A stretch of DNA of 64,000 nucleotides from Darksidea phi (lineage: Eukaryota; Ascomycota; Dothideomycetes; Pleosporales; Lentitheciaceae): positions 123,703 to 187,702 of the forward strand of contig JASJFT010000083.1 of NCBI GenBank assembly GCA_030770425.1, written 5' to 3'. Of the stretch, positions 23,536-34,599 are shown piece by piece (positions within the stretch are counted from its first letter, which is position 1; each line of letters starts with the position of its first letter). The position numbers and the translations under genes were made by a program. The notes beneath the pieces are model-generated. The model worked only from the letters and a program-made list of their open reading frames with translations. It was not told the origin of the DNA and did not search any database.

Positions 23536-24594
23536 GACAAAATGAAAAAAATCTGGAGCATATGTGGGCAACTGTATGAATATGTATTTTGATTTCAAGG
23601 GCGCATTTGCACGAGGTGGACGTTCATTGATATACCAAGGAAAACGGTGTTCTCTATGCTTGATTAATGTCGATTCTTCTTGGGAAGAGGTAAATACACA
23701 AGTATGTTTTATACTTTCAACTCCTCGTCTGCACCTATGCAGACTCTCTCTAGTAAGGCGTCCCCGTGCGTAGCCAATGCCACTAGGGTTTTCCTGCGCC
23801 CTGCCGGTTCGATTCGGCCTAATCATGCGAAGCCGAAGTATTGAAGTGTGTTGTTGTTATCGATCGTTTGCATTGGTACCATCAAAGGACAACGGCGGTT
23901 GAATCGTGATGATGACGAGTGCTGGCGCGCAGAAGAAATCTTTTCAGTGAAGGCGCCCACCGCTTGATGCACATAGCACGCACGATACGCCGGCTGGTTG
24001 GATAATCCTGCCTTGCCGAACGAATGTCGCTCTTGTATCATGCATGGCTTTGGTTGAGTGCTTGCGGTGTCCAAGGTGAGGGCCGCGTAACTCTCCGCCA
24101 TCTCAATAGCACACCTAGGTGTCTACATTTGAGATTAGGTGGCCTGAGTTCCGCAAACTCACTGCCACCTCACAAAGGCACTGATAGGTTTGATTCTCAC
24201 AGTCGGAAATGATCGACCTTGGCCGCGAGTGTTGTCGAACTAGGCTAGCGTTGTCAAGGTCCTGAAGTCGATCCAAACGGGTAGGTCCGCATGCGACATC
24301 TAGGCCATGTCGATAACGCTGATCACATAAGGCTAGACAACGTATGCTCCTCAATCGCAAACGTGACTGTGTAGTCATTATTTGGGAAATAAGCCAACTG
24401 AAACTGAAGAAAGCCAGCCTACGCCTCTATTACATGCTCTGGACTGGTTACTGCAGTGCTGCCTCCAATGAGATGCAAATGCGCAAGGAAATGATTCACG
24501 GTAGGGATGTTTGAACCTGACCGACTTTTTGGCGGTAAACCAAGAAAATAGGAGCACTGGAAAAAAAAGCCAAACAGAAATCACTTCACGAAGC
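23536..24594. other. Convergent intergenic region
   Basis: About 1.06 kb between the 3' ends of the XlnR-like activator and the aldolase gene. No gene, RNA or repeat is seen. Confidence 0.6.
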
Positions 24595-25575
24595 TCATAG
24601 CTTGTACTCCAACTCCATAACCTCTCGAATGCCTTCTGCGACCGCCTTGACCTTCTCTTCGGGGAGTCTCTTCAGCGGACGGCGAGGGTAGCCACCATAG
24701 CCGTAATAAGATTGGATAGCGGACTTGGTTCCAGGAATCGCCGCTTTGGTAAGAACCCAGTCGCCCTTGCTGAGAATCTTTTGCATTTCAAGAGCCTCGT
24801 CATATTTGCCCTCTGCCCACAAATCCCACACCTTCACGCATGTCTTGGGAAGAACGTTGGCTCCACCGGCGATGATCCCCGAGCCACCGCTGGCTGCGGT
24901 TTGGGCAGTGAAATCTGCCATACCTCCAAACGCCATGTATCCGCTGCCGGTGTTCTTAGTAGTGACGGCATTGGTAGCCAAGGCCACTCGCGTAAGCTTT
25001 CCGGTGTTACCGCAGGTGAACTTGGTTCCGATGATATTGGGGTGCTTGGCCAGCTTGATGATCAGGTCACTGTCCATGTCTAGTCCAGCAACAGCACCCG
25101 GATAGTTGTACAAGATAACAGGCAGTGGCGATCCGTCGGCGACCTTGGTGTAGTACTCGGCGATGGCTTCCTCATCCATTGCGTATCTATAGTAGCTCGG
25201 CGGCACCACAAGGACGTACTCGGCACCAGCTTCTGCAGATTCTTGGCACAGTTCGACCGTGAGCTTGATGCCCTGTTCAGAAGCTCCTGCAATTACAGGC
25301 ACATTCTGGTATCCAGCTTCGTCCAAGGCTTCGCGGGTTGCTCGCGTGATAGCTGCCTTCTCAGCTCGGTTTAAGTGGACAGCTTCTCCGTTGGATCCCA
25401 TGGTCACAAGGCCAACGAGGCCTGCATCGGCAAGGCGTACCGCATGCTTCTTGATTGTGGGGATATCGACTTCTTCGGTTTCGGGATCGAAGAAGGTCAT
25501 GGTTGGGGAGTAGATGCCGGGCCGGAGTGGCGTGCGCTCTCGGGCGTGGCCATTGACGGCACTATTCAAAGCCAT
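24595..25575 (-). CDS. DapA/NAL-family class I aldolase (2-keto-3-deoxy acid aldolase or related)
   Basis: Single exon, 326 residues, as in the dihydrodipicolinate synthase/N-acetylneuraminate lyase family (about 300-330). The fold-defining residues are intact: substrate loop GSNGEAVHL (60-68), catalytic Tyr in LYNYPG (about 156), and the Schiff-base Lys in GTKFTCGN (Lys 185). Fungi make lysine by the aminoadipate route, so true DHDPS is not expected. Family members in fungi include 2-keto-3-deoxy-L-galactonate aldolase (LGA1/GaaC) of pectin use and 4-hydroxy-2-oxoglutarate-type aldolases. The exact substrate cannot be read from sequence alone. It is divergently transcribed from an oxidoreductase 780 bp away, which supports a sugar-acid pathway. 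A cytosolic location is likely, as no targeting signal is obvious. Confidence 0.85.
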   Translation of the reverse strand: MALNSAVNGHARERTPLRPGIYSPTMTFFDPETEEVDIPTIKKHAVRLADAGLVGLVTMGSNGEAVHLNRAEKAAITRATREALDEAGYQNVPVIAGASEQGIKLTVELCQESAEAGAEYVLVVPPSYYRYAMDEEAIAEYYTKVADGSPLPVILYNYPGAVAGLDMDSDLIIKLAKHPNIIGTKFTCGNTGKLTRVALATNAVTTKNTGSGYMAFGGMADFTAQTAASGGSGIIAGGANVLPKTCVKVWDLWAEGKYDEALEMQKILSKGDWVLTKAAIPGTKSAIQSYYGYGGYPRRPLKRLPEEKVKAVAEGIREVMELEYKL

Positions 25576-26355
25576 GGCGAGGTGTGGAGAGGAGTATCGA
25601 CGGGAGAGAAGAAACGAGAAGCTGGGGGACCGGAGGAGATGACGTGTGAGATCGGTGGTAGAGATGCGCTTTCGAACGTCGGGTCAGCCTTTAATATAAG
25701 AGCGAGATGGAGGGCGTCGACGCAAAGTAGGCTCTGGCAGCCCAACAGCATCCCACCATCGGTATTCCCTCATCGTTCCTACAAATATGTCAAGGCCTCG
25801 TCAACTGTTCGGCCTTGATCCGCCGAATAGCTAGAACTTTGACACAAGCCAGCTGGGGAGCACCCAGAGCTCTGTCGCGTGCAGGCGGCGGGCCGATATG
25901 GGGGGCAAGCAGGCTCGGGGCACTGCTGCGCGAACTGCGGGACAGGTTGCAGCCTTTTCATACACAGGTGACTAAAATTATGCTCCTCTTGTGGGACGAA
26001 AGACCGTCTGTGGAAGAATGGATGTAGAGCATGGCGGCACCGCAGCTATGCCTTGAAAGCCGCCGGGGTGGAGGATTGAATTTCCGCCAATTACGGTAGG
26101 ATGGCGTCCGTGGGGTGCGTCTAGGCGTGTCTTGGCCTGGGGAAAGTTCGTCATGGTTGCTCAACGGGCCGATGGACGAGGGGATGGACGAGGGGATGAC
26201 CGGCAAAAATGTTAGAGCGCTGCCCCTCATTCATCTAGATGCCGACGCAAACGCCGACGCGCGTTGCTTGAAGACGCCACTCGTCTCGCAAGCCGTCCGA
26301 CTGTTGACGGATACAGCATCTGCAAATTTGCGTTTATCATAGAAAGACAACAATT
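25576..26355. other. Divergent promoter between aldolase and oxidoreductase
   Basis: 780 bp shared regulatory region, with no coding sequence seen. A 13-bp direct repeat (gaggggatggacg-like) lies at about 26178-26200. No GGCTAAA motif was found here. Confidence 0.55.
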
Positions 26356-27974
26356 ATGGCGCCTCTCGAGGTTCTGATGGTGAGCGGCCCCTCAAATGAG
26401 CAGTGTTCATGCTTTACTTGCTTTTTCTACCCCTAGCATGCAGCATGCAGCGTCTTTCCTTGCTTTTGCTGCTGTTCCTGGTTGCAGCTATCACACCGCC
26501 CGTTACTCGTGCCAATTGAAGCTAAATCTAATGAGCGTCCACAGGTGGGGACGGGCGAGTACACGACGGGATTTGTCGGAGGAGGAGCTTCGACTTCGGA
26601 CAAGAAGGTCGGTGTCGTGGGATTGACGCTGTTCGATCTCCGCCGGCGAGGGAAAGTAGGGAAGCTCGGAATGGTGGGAGTGTCCGGCGACAAGTTTCCG
26701 GCTATCCGTACGTAACGAAGAATATAGTCGACGGTTTAGAGACTGTGGACGCTGATCTCGAGCAGGCGAGCACCTGCAGAAGAACATATCAGAAGCATAC
26801 AACGGACTGAATGTCGAGTTCGAGGAGTTTCCCAAAGAAGGAAAACGCGACCCCGATGCTTACAAGGAAGCGATTGACGCGCTCCCTAAAGGCAGCGCCA
26901 GTAGGTTCGCAGAATGCTCAGTGCAGTTCAGAACTGAGGTCTCGCAGTCACAATCTTCACTCCTGACACCACGCACTACCCCATAGCATTGTACGCAATC
27001 GAGCGAGGCATCCACGTGCTCGTCACCAAGCCAGCCGTCAAGCTCCTACACCACCACCAAAAGCTCCTCGAAGCCGCGAAAAAGAACAATGTCTTTGTCT
27101 ACGTTGAGCATCACAAGCGCTATGACCCCGCATACGCCGATGCCCGCTTCAGGGCTACGAAACTAGGCGATTTTGGATATTTCTACAGCTACATGTCGCA
27201 GCCCAAGTAAGCACCTCCGGTTTCTCTGGCACAAGCAATAACTGACATGTGTTCGCGTATAGAAGCCAATTAGAGACATTCAAAGCCTGGGCCGGTAAGG
27301 ATAGCGATATCTCGTACTACCTCAATTCCCACCACATCGACATCAACGAGTCGATGATCCCGGACTACAAACCCGTGCGAGTCATGGGTAGTGCAGCGAG
27401 GGGTATTGCGACCGATCTCGGCTGTGTGCCCGAAACGGAAGATACGATCACGCTTCTGGTCGATTGGGTCAAAAAGAGTGATCCAAATAAGCGTGCGACT
27501 GGTGTTTATACTGCAGGATGGGCGGCACCCCAGAAGGCTGGGGTTCATTCGAACCAGTACTTCCACTATATGGCCAGCAAGGGTGAGATTCGAGTTAATC
27601 AAGCGAAGCGTGGGTACGACGTCACGGACGATGATACTGGTCTGCTCTGGTACAATCCGTAAGTAATCTGCCAGTAACCTATCTAGCCGTCATCACTAAC
27701 AGAACCCAGTTTCTACATGAAGTATGCACCAGACGAGGAGGGTAACTTTGCCGGTCAGACCGGATACGGCTACATCTCGTTCGAAAAGTTCGTGGATGCC
27801 GTAACCGCGCTGAACGAAGGCAAGGTCACACTTGAGCAGCTGGATGGCCGTCCGCTGCCAACGTTGAAGAATACCATCGCTACCACCGCTATTTTGGAGG
27901 CGGGTCGAAGGTCGCTAGATGAGAACAGGCCGATAGAGATCATAGAGGAGAATGGCGTCTGGTCGTTGAAGTGA
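26356..27974 (+). CDS. Gfo/Idh/MocA-family NAD(P)-dependent oxidoreductase
   Basis: Exons 26356-26379, 26545-26707, 26766-26900, 26948-27206, 27263-27658 and 27710-27974 give 413 residues. Introns are 165, 58, 47, 56 and 51 nt. The Rossmann start ([12 protein letters not shown]) contains the glycine-rich loop. The family Lys-Pro motif is VTKPAVK, with Thr in place of the usual Glu of [23 protein letters not shown] and LNSHHIDI follow, giving candidate catalytic His/Lys residues. The C-terminal half is the usual alpha/beta dimerisation domain with [17 protein letters not shown]. Such enzymes oxidise or reduce sugars, sugar acids or dihydrodiols. The neighbouring divergent aldolase makes a sugar-acid reductase role plausible, but the substrate is unknown. 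The first exon of only eight codons is supported by the glycine motif spanning the junction. Confidence 0.85.
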
Positions 27975-28332
27975 ACTCGTCATCTTCGCCCCGGTGGTCG
28001 TTATTGTATGGTGCTGAGGAACTAAAGAGACAGGAATTTCTATTTGGCTATATTCCAGGTATTTCCGAACGTTCCGTCACCTAGCCGCCCGCTTGCGGGA
28101 TAGCCTATGAGTCTCTAGAAAGTGGGCTCGATGAAAGGCGTAACTTCCGGATTTTAAGTAGAGGAAGCTTCAGTAAGTAGCATTGATGTGAACTCAAAGC
28201 AAGATTTGATCCTGAGCAGTTGAAAAATTTCCTCAAGAGTTTTCAATCTTTTCTCAATCCACAGTTAGACCAGATTCATTCATATCTTTGATTTCTCCCA
28301 TCTCAAGACGTCCATCTCGTAACGAACTTACC
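27975..28332. other. Short convergent intergenic region
   Basis: 358 bp, AT-richer, between the 3' ends of the oxidoreductase and the cysteine-repeat gene. Nothing else is seen. Confidence 0.6.
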
Positions 28333-29239
28333 CTAGTATTCATTCTTTACGCAGTACCCATTGACACACATGAATCCCCGATCACATTTCCCATGCCAGC
28401 ACCTCTTCCCGGTCGGCGTCGGCGTTGCTATGCAGGCTCCCCCGCATGGTTTATGGGGTGTGCATGTCATAGTTGGCGTACAAGTGGATCCATAACCGCA
28501 TGGTCGATCGTTCCCAACCGTACAGACCGTAGTCGCCGGCGGGGGTGTAGGAGTAGCGATACAGTCTCCTCCACAAGCCATACCAGGCGTACATGTCATT
28601 GTGGGCGTACACGTCGATCCAGGATTGCAAGGGCGGTTATCACCGACCGTGCAAATTGTCGATGTCTGAGGTGCGCCTTCAATACCTACGGGTTAGAGCA
28701 TAAGTTAGTAAATGGCTCGGATCAGACTTTGTACCGCGGAGCTATCGGGGCACTTACACTGCCCTCCCCATGGCACACCCTCCGTGCTCACCATGGTTGG
28801 CGTGCAACGACTACTCGGCAAACAAGGGGCATCGTTCCCCATCGTGCATGGGATAACGGGTGGGGGTGTGAAGATATCTATGCACAGTCCGCCTAAAATT
28901 AGAGGAGTATAAAGTTAGCGAAGGGTATCTCGAAGGGCACGCACACTTGTTGTTGCAGAATGAAACTTGTGACTTTTACTAAATCGTGACGTAGATAGCA
29001 ATTGATCAACCAAATCTCATACAGAAAACGCAGTTTGTATAGCAAGATGACCTACCACAGGGGAGACCAGTCGTGCAGATCATAGTGGGCGTGCAGGTCC
29101 ATGAGCCTGGAGAGGTTGGGCAGGGAGCATTGTCACCCATTGTGCAGGGGACGGTGTATTTGGGTGTGGGAGTCGGGGTCGGAGTTGTAGCGTATGCGAG
29201 GAGTGGAAGGAGCAAAACGTGAATAGTTTGGCGTAGCAT
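28333..29239 (-). CDS. Small secreted protein with four tandem cysteine-rich repeats
   Basis: Exons (minus strand) 29239-29056, 28892-28758 and 28685-28333 give 223 residues; introns are 163 and 72 nt. A signal peptide (MLRQTIHVLLLPLLAYA) is followed by a TPTPTPTP spacer. Four repeats of about 33-36 residues then follow with the pattern CTxG(D/N)(D/N)xPC..CTPTM..C....CGGxC. Units 3 and 4 (28656-28558 and 28527-28429) are the most alike and are separated by a Thr/Pro linker. Unit 2 is eroded: two of its cysteines are replaced (VSTEGVPWGGQC). A distinct C-terminal knot, CWHGKCDRGFMCVNGYC, closes the protein. The cysteine count implies disulfide bonding in the apoplast or wall. I recognise no named family. 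Small cysteine-rich secreted proteins include effectors, adhesion and antimicrobial proteins, and no function is assigned here. Confidence 0.8.
28429..28656 (-). repeat. Two best-preserved protein repeat units
   Basis: Units 3 and 4 of the secreted protein, each 99 bp (28656-28558 and 28527-28429) and 30 bp apart. Most differences fall in the segments between cysteines. Confidence 0.8.
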
Positions 29240-30325
29240 CTTGTTGGAGGTTTGATGTTAGTTATTGGACCTCGTAAATGAGACGTTCGGATTGATGGAG
29301 ACAAAACGTGGAGGGGGTTGAAAGAGCGGGTATGTTGGGTTGTTGGACTGAAGCAAGAAGGCGGATGCAGCGAAGGTGGAACCTCGATATATATGTGGTG
29401 TGCCCTCTCACTTGCCTCCCTCGACGCTCAGCTCTGTTCCACCGGCTCACACCATATCTTTCCACTCTGCTAGTCAGAAGGACCAGCACGAGGTTTCCAA
29501 TACACAAAGAACGCCATATTGGCAATGAGCTGAGGCCTGCTGATGGGACTGGCTCACAATACGAGACAAATAGATCCACATCCGACGCTACCCTAGCACG
29601 AACGTGTAAAAAGAAGCCATTATCGGAAGTGCCCATGAAACGTAAGGGTAGATCACCCGTAATGCCTATAGATAGATACGAGATTGTGGGGTACGGTAAA
29701 TACGAGAGCTAATTCATCGAAGATCCCGCCAAATTATGTCAAGCGAAAAACGGTGTCTTGGAGCTGAAAGGATAAGACATGACAATGATGGGTACTATCA
29801 CGAATATTTGCATAACACAGTTAGCACAAGTAGTTTGAAGGCATATTGGGATGCAGTGGTAGTGCTAGGAGTCGTGTGTCTGCATTGTTTCAAGGCAGCT
29901 AGAGTTGGAGCTGAGAGTGAGGTCCGGTGGTACGTTACGCGAGCGCCATTTATTGAATCAGAGTCGTGTCCAGAAGCGAGGGAGAAACCGAAGATTGTTC
30001 CACGGTGTAAGAATCTTACGGTGATTACCGCTTCAGCATGTCTCGTGATTCGATGGCACTGGAACTCAAATCCCAAGATACCGGTGCGTATTTTGAGGAC
30101 CTTGCCCTTCTGATACGAATCTCAGAAGACGTGAGAAACCGAGAGAAGAAAGCGAAAAAAGGATGCTGGAATCGTTCATCAGGGTCTAGGCTACCAAACG
30201 CCTCGCGACGGATGTTCTACATGTAAATGGGAAGAAACATACGTGACATAGATCATAGCAAATCATCGCTAGAGCCACCTACGTCGTCTAACGCCTTGCT
30301 GTCATGATACTCCGCTCGACCGCGC
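29240..30325. other. Intergenic region upstream of the cysteine-repeat gene
   Basis: About 1.1 kb. Open frames at 29308-29712 and 29736-30113 show no domain, signal or family resemblance, so no gene is called. Confidence 0.55.
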
Positions 30326-31738
30326 TTACTTGCCCATGTCGTCAAGCCTGTTGAGCATAGCGTTGACCTCCTTCACTATTTCTTTCCGCTTCATCCTTGC
30401 ATCCTGATCGCCCTCGGACTCCACTCCATCTAGCTTCATGAGAATCTGCGTAAGTATGGTCTCGGATAACTTCTTGTATTCAAAGTCACTCTTGGACTTT
30501 TCCTGGGGTGGGTTGGTCATAAAAGCCACGCAAAGCGGGACAAATTCGGTGTGGAATTTGGACGCTATGGCATCGAGCTTCGCCATGGGGGTCTGGGGCG
30601 TTGCTACGCGGGGAGCATTGGCTGGCGGGGCGGAGGTAGGTCGCGGGGCGGGGATATGCGAGGGAATGGGGAGGAACTCGGCGCCGGCGGCGTTGGCATG
30701 CGAGTAGCCGGGTGTGCTAGAACCAGAGGTAGGTGCTCCGCCGCCCTTTTTCTTGTTCTTCTTCCCCCCGCGTTTCCTAGGCTTCTTCGCCGCGGCATTC
30801 ATCGCCGAGTCGACCCCACTCTCGGTGTCGTCCCCCTCGTCTTCGCCGTCGCTCCAGGCTCGCTGGGTGTTGTCCACAGCTCCGGGAGCCATGTTGGCTA
30901 CGGCTGCCTCGCCGACTGCGCATAGGATCTCGCTGCCGCTGCCGTCGCCGCGCAGACCCTCTTCTCGAGCTGACCGCTCATCATGCTTCAAGTTCTTTCC
31001 TTTGTAGAACATGCGTATCCGCCGTGGGTCATCGACGCCGATCTTCTTCGCGGCTGCTTGCCTTACAGTCCCAATTCTTAGCTCCCCATCCCGTATGCTT
31101 TGCGCAGGGAAATGTGTAGGGTAGTTCGTCTTGCCGTGCTTGAAGACTAGCACGTCCGTCTCCCGGTTTGGGTTCTTGTCCTCCCAATCCACAATCTCTG
31201 GGCGGTTCTTCTTGAGGTCCTCCGAGGTGATGTATGAAAAGTCGGCGTCGGACACCTGGCCGGCATTCGGAGAAGTGCCGGGACGGCCGAAAGGTGAGAA
31301 GCGGCCGCCCCACCCACTGCTGCCGGAGCGGGAAAACCACGACATGACGACGAAGACGGCGGCGAGTACGATGGAGAGGGTAGTGAGGTATGCGGGGTCG
31401 TTGAAGCGGGGATTCGTGAGAAAGCCAGCAAGGTCTGCGATGCGGTCGTGCTGCAGAAAATTCAAAACATGCGATAACGTATCTGTGGGGAGGCTGTCGG
31501 GTGTGGAGGGTGTAGAGGGCGGCAGAGAGGCAGTGCCGAGTAGCGGGTGGGTTTTGAGGAAGAGAAACGACTTCTTCAAGTCGTCGATCAAGCCGTTCAA
31601 CGACGCCACGGTGGATGTGTTGGCCTTGATACGCCAACAAAGGCAGGGGATGTACTGGATCACTGCATGGAATACCTCGTCAGCGGTGAAGGGTCGAGCC
31701 TGACGTCGTGCCCGCAATAGAGCCGAGCACTGGAGCAT
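30326..31738 (-). CDS. Membrane-anchored UBL-BAG domain co-chaperone (Snl1/Bag-type)
   Basis: Single exon, 470 residues. One membrane helix lies at about 117-134 (LTTLSIVLAAVFVVMSWF). A ubiquitin-like domain follows at about 195-275 (DVLVFKHG..RMFYKGKNLKHD). Next is a basic Gly/Lys patch (KKPRKRGGKKNKKKGG), and a C-terminal BAG three-helix domain covers about 385-468 (KLDAIASKFHTEFVPLC..ILMKLDGVESEGDQ). BAG domains bind the Hsp70 ATPase domain and release nucleotide. The membrane helix suggests action at the ER/nuclear envelope, as for yeast Snl1 and S. pombe Bag102. The basic patch recalls the ribosome-binding stretch of Snl1-like proteins. The first 50 residues are not family-like, so the true start may be further downstream. 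It is divergent to the acyltransferase gene, 248 bp away. Confidence 0.85.
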   Translation of the reverse strand: MLQCSALLRARRQARPFTADEVFHAVIQYIPCLCWRIKANTSTVASLNGLIDDLKKSFLFLKTHPLLGTASLPPSTPSTPDSLPTDTLSHVLNFLQHDRIADLAGFLTNPRFNDPAYLTTLSIVLAAVFVVMSWFSRSGSSGWGGRFSPFGRPGTSPNAGQVSDADFSYITSEDLKKNRPEIVDWEDKNPNRETDVLVFKHGKTNYPTHFPAQSIRDGELRIGTVRQAAAKKIGVDDPRRIRMFYKGKNLKHDERSAREEGLRGDGSGSEILCAVGEAAVANMAPGAVDNTQRAWSDGEDEGDDTESGVDSAMNAAAKKPRKRGGKKNKKKGGGAPTSGSSTPGYSHANAAGAEFLPIPSHIPAPRPTSAPPANAPRVATPQTPMAKLDAIASKFHTEFVPLCVAFMTNPPQEKSKSDFEYKKLSETILTQILMKLDGVESEGDQDARMKRKEIVKEVNAMLNRLDDMGK

Positions 31739-31931
31739 CGGATTGGTACGGCTCCGCTTACTAAGCTGGCCAATGTATCTTCATTCACCGACGGACATCA
31801 AACGTCCCCGAGGTCTTGCTGTGCGCATCCGCCGCTTCCTAGCTACTACCCCCGATTCGGGTTTCACTGCGAGGTCGGGCTTTGGGGTAGATCAGCCCAT
31901 GCGCTCCGGCTGGGCTGACAGCATCGTCGAG

Positions 31932-31937
31932 TATAAA
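31932..31937 (+). promoter_or_regulatory. TATA box upstream of the sterol acyltransferase gene
   Basis: TATAAA 55 bp upstream of ATG 31987, within the 248-bp divergent promoter. Confidence 0.45.
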
Positions 31938-31986
31938 CCTGCCGTCTCCTGCGCGAGTACACCATGCTTGCGCCCTCCTCTCCACA

Positions 31987-33894
31987 ATGGCCGAATCCAC
32001 CTCCGTCGACTCCAACCCTCAGTATGGGCACGCCGAGTACCATCAGCCACGCCCGCGCAAACCCACCAAAATCGACCTCCTCAAGCCGCAGTTGAGCGAC
32101 GAGACTCTCAAGAACGGCTTTCTTAGGGGAACTCTATCGGGGACTTCAAGGTACGAGGATTCTGCACGTAGAGACATCGTCTACCTGTGCTGACTGCGGC
32201 AGTGGGCGAAGCACGCCCATCCCAGACAATGCGCCGCCATCCGTCAAGGCTTCATCGTCTGCGCGCCGCCACATCCGTGCCCAACAGCGGCAGCGCATGT
32301 TTCCTACCATCGAGTACGTCGACCGCGTCTCCCACTTCGACCCCACCAGCGATTTTTTCGATTTCCGAGGCTTCTTCGTGTTGTTCTGGATTGGCCTGGC
32401 AATCATGGTCATCACGACTATGCTGCGGAACTTGAAGGAGAACGGCTACCCGCTGTTTATTAGGCAGTGGGGGCTCTTCACGGAGAAGGTGTGGGAGCTC
32501 GCAATCTGCGACGGAGCAATGGTGGCTACTACCGCGTGGTCACTTGCGCTACACAAGGTTTACACCAGTGTCGACGGTTATCTTCGCTGGAGCAGGCTCG
32601 GCATGGTGATCCAGGTTTTGTTCCAAGGAATCTGGCTTCTGTTCTGGGTCACGTACGTTCATATATCATTACTGGAAGACTGCTGTGTTTGTGGCTTTGC
32701 TGACATCCAATAGCTATCCATTCATTCGCGACTGGAGCTGGACAGCCCAGGTCTTCTTTACTTTGCATTTACTTACTATCTTCATGAAGATGCATTCGTA
32801 CGCGTAAGTTAGACCATCCTAGTTAATGCTGGCCCTGCATACTAATCAAGTCAGGTTCTACAATGGTCACTTAAGTGAGACTTTGCGTCGCCTCAATGAA
32901 TTGGACAATCCGGCCACAGCGTCCAAAAGAGCAGCGTACAGATATCCAAACTCGCGAACTCACCTTCATGAGATACCTCAATCTCCCTCTCAGCAGGACT
33001 CCCAAAAAGAAGACTTGCGACAGCTCCGAGAAGATCTTGCTTTTGAACTTGCGTCGCCCCTCGGTCGCGTATCCTATCCCGACAACCTCACACTCTCCAA
33101 CTACGTCGATTTCATCTTCTGCCCGACCCTCTGCTACGAGCTTGAGTATCCGCGGACAGCCAAGATTCGATGGATGGAGCTCTTTTATAAGACCCTGGCC
33201 ATATTTGGATGCATTTTTCTCATGACGATTATCAGCGAGGAATTCATCTTGCCAGTGCTCGACGAGTCTTCTATCAGACTCCAGGCGTCAATAAGTATGT
33301 CTGACTTCGCCTTGATTCTTGGGGAGACTATTGGTCGCATGCTCTTCCCCTTCATGCTCACCTTTCTTCTTGTCTTCCTGGTCATCTTCGAGTACGTTCT
33401 TGGAGCGTTTGCAGAAATTACGCGTAAGTGAAGAAGGCGCTCAACTCGATTTATCGCTCACACCGTGGTAGGCTTCGCGGACCGCCAGTTCTATGCGGAC
33501 TGGTGGAATAGTTGTGACTGGCTTGAGTTCTCACGAGAATGGAACAAGCCCGTCCACCATTTCTTTAGGAGACATGTCTACTCAGCGTCCCGCGGCCACA
33601 TGTCTCGTCCTGTAGCCACAGTCATCACATTTCTCATTAGCGCCCTTGCACATGAACTTGTCATGGGCTGCATTACACGCAAATTCCGCGGGTATGGGTT
33701 CATCGCCATGATGCTGCAGATGCCGATCGTCATGGTTCAGCGCTCGAAGTGGGTCAGGGGTCGCACCCTTCTCAACAACGTTCTCTTCTGGTGCTCCATG
33801 ATCCTTGGATTGTCGATGGTCAGTCACGATCCCTCCCTCTTATCCAACAAGTGCTAATTCAACACAGATGTGCGCTCTCTACGTTCTTGTGTAA
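31987..33894 (+). CDS. are2: Sterol O-acyltransferase (MBOAT family, ARE1/ARE2-like)
   Basis: Exons 31987-32150, 32203-32652, 32714-32803, 32855-33423, 33472-33818 and 33868-33894 give 548 residues; introns are 48-61 nt. It esterifies ergosterol with acyl-CoA in the ER and supplies lipid droplets. A cytosolic N-terminus of about 100 residues precedes some nine membrane helices. The signature FYADWWN is present, followed by [14 protein letters not shown]. The membrane-buried catalytic His lies in [23 protein letters not shown] and the terminal CALYVLV match fungal Are2 better than DGAT1. A variable loop after helix 4 (around residues 250-290) is Gln/Ser/Glu-rich. The last exon has only eight codons plus the stop. 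DGAT1 is a less likely alternative. Confidence 0.9.
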
Positions 33895-34599
33895 TTACTA
33901 TCCTTGGAGAAATACCCTGTAAGAAAGACGTCCTGTACAAAGCATGGAATGCGCTCGATACCCCTTTTATTACTGCTCTCGGAATGCTTAGATGTTGCCT
34001 ATCATACCCGTACCTTGGTTGTTATATAGAACTTTTAGACTCTCATGTCCATAATTGAGGCATACCGCTCAGCCTTGTTGGTCTCAGTAATAGAGGCTGT
34101 GAGATATCGGGATTTGGACATTGAAACGGACCGGGTTCGCAAGCCTTGCCGAAGCTAGCATTGGACGTTCGTTTACCGTACAGGCCGGCGCACGGCACGG
34201 TCCCTGCTTATCTAGAGCGGAAATCGCTCAAGCCGTCCCGAAGCTTGGCTTTCGCAGGGATGTGTTGTTATGACGTTGCTTCTAAACACGGATCCCGCGC
34301 ACTGCCATGCCGATTGCCCATCTGTATCAGCCTTGCGCGTTCCTTGAACTGCGTTCGTCTGCACAATTTTCTCTCGAAATGCAATTTGGCACAGCAATAT
34401 ACGCCACATATATAACGGAGTGACTTGGGAATCTACCTCCGAGCCGAAGCGCGCCCACGCAAAGTGCAGAAACGGTGTAACCGTGCCGCAGAGAGCGTAC
34501 AGTCTCGATTGCTCGCTCTCTGGGCCTTGAATCCAGCTTCACTTCGCTTTCGACATCCCCAAGCTTTACTGGAGGTTACTTGAGCGGCTGCCAATAAGC
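33895..34599. other. Intergenic
   Basis: 705 bp between the acyltransferase and DUF3074 genes. No gene or clear signal is seen. Confidence 0.6.

Noticed and set aside
23806..23818. B-box-like GGTTCGATTCG
   Set aside because: No matching A box at the right distance and no cloverleaf.
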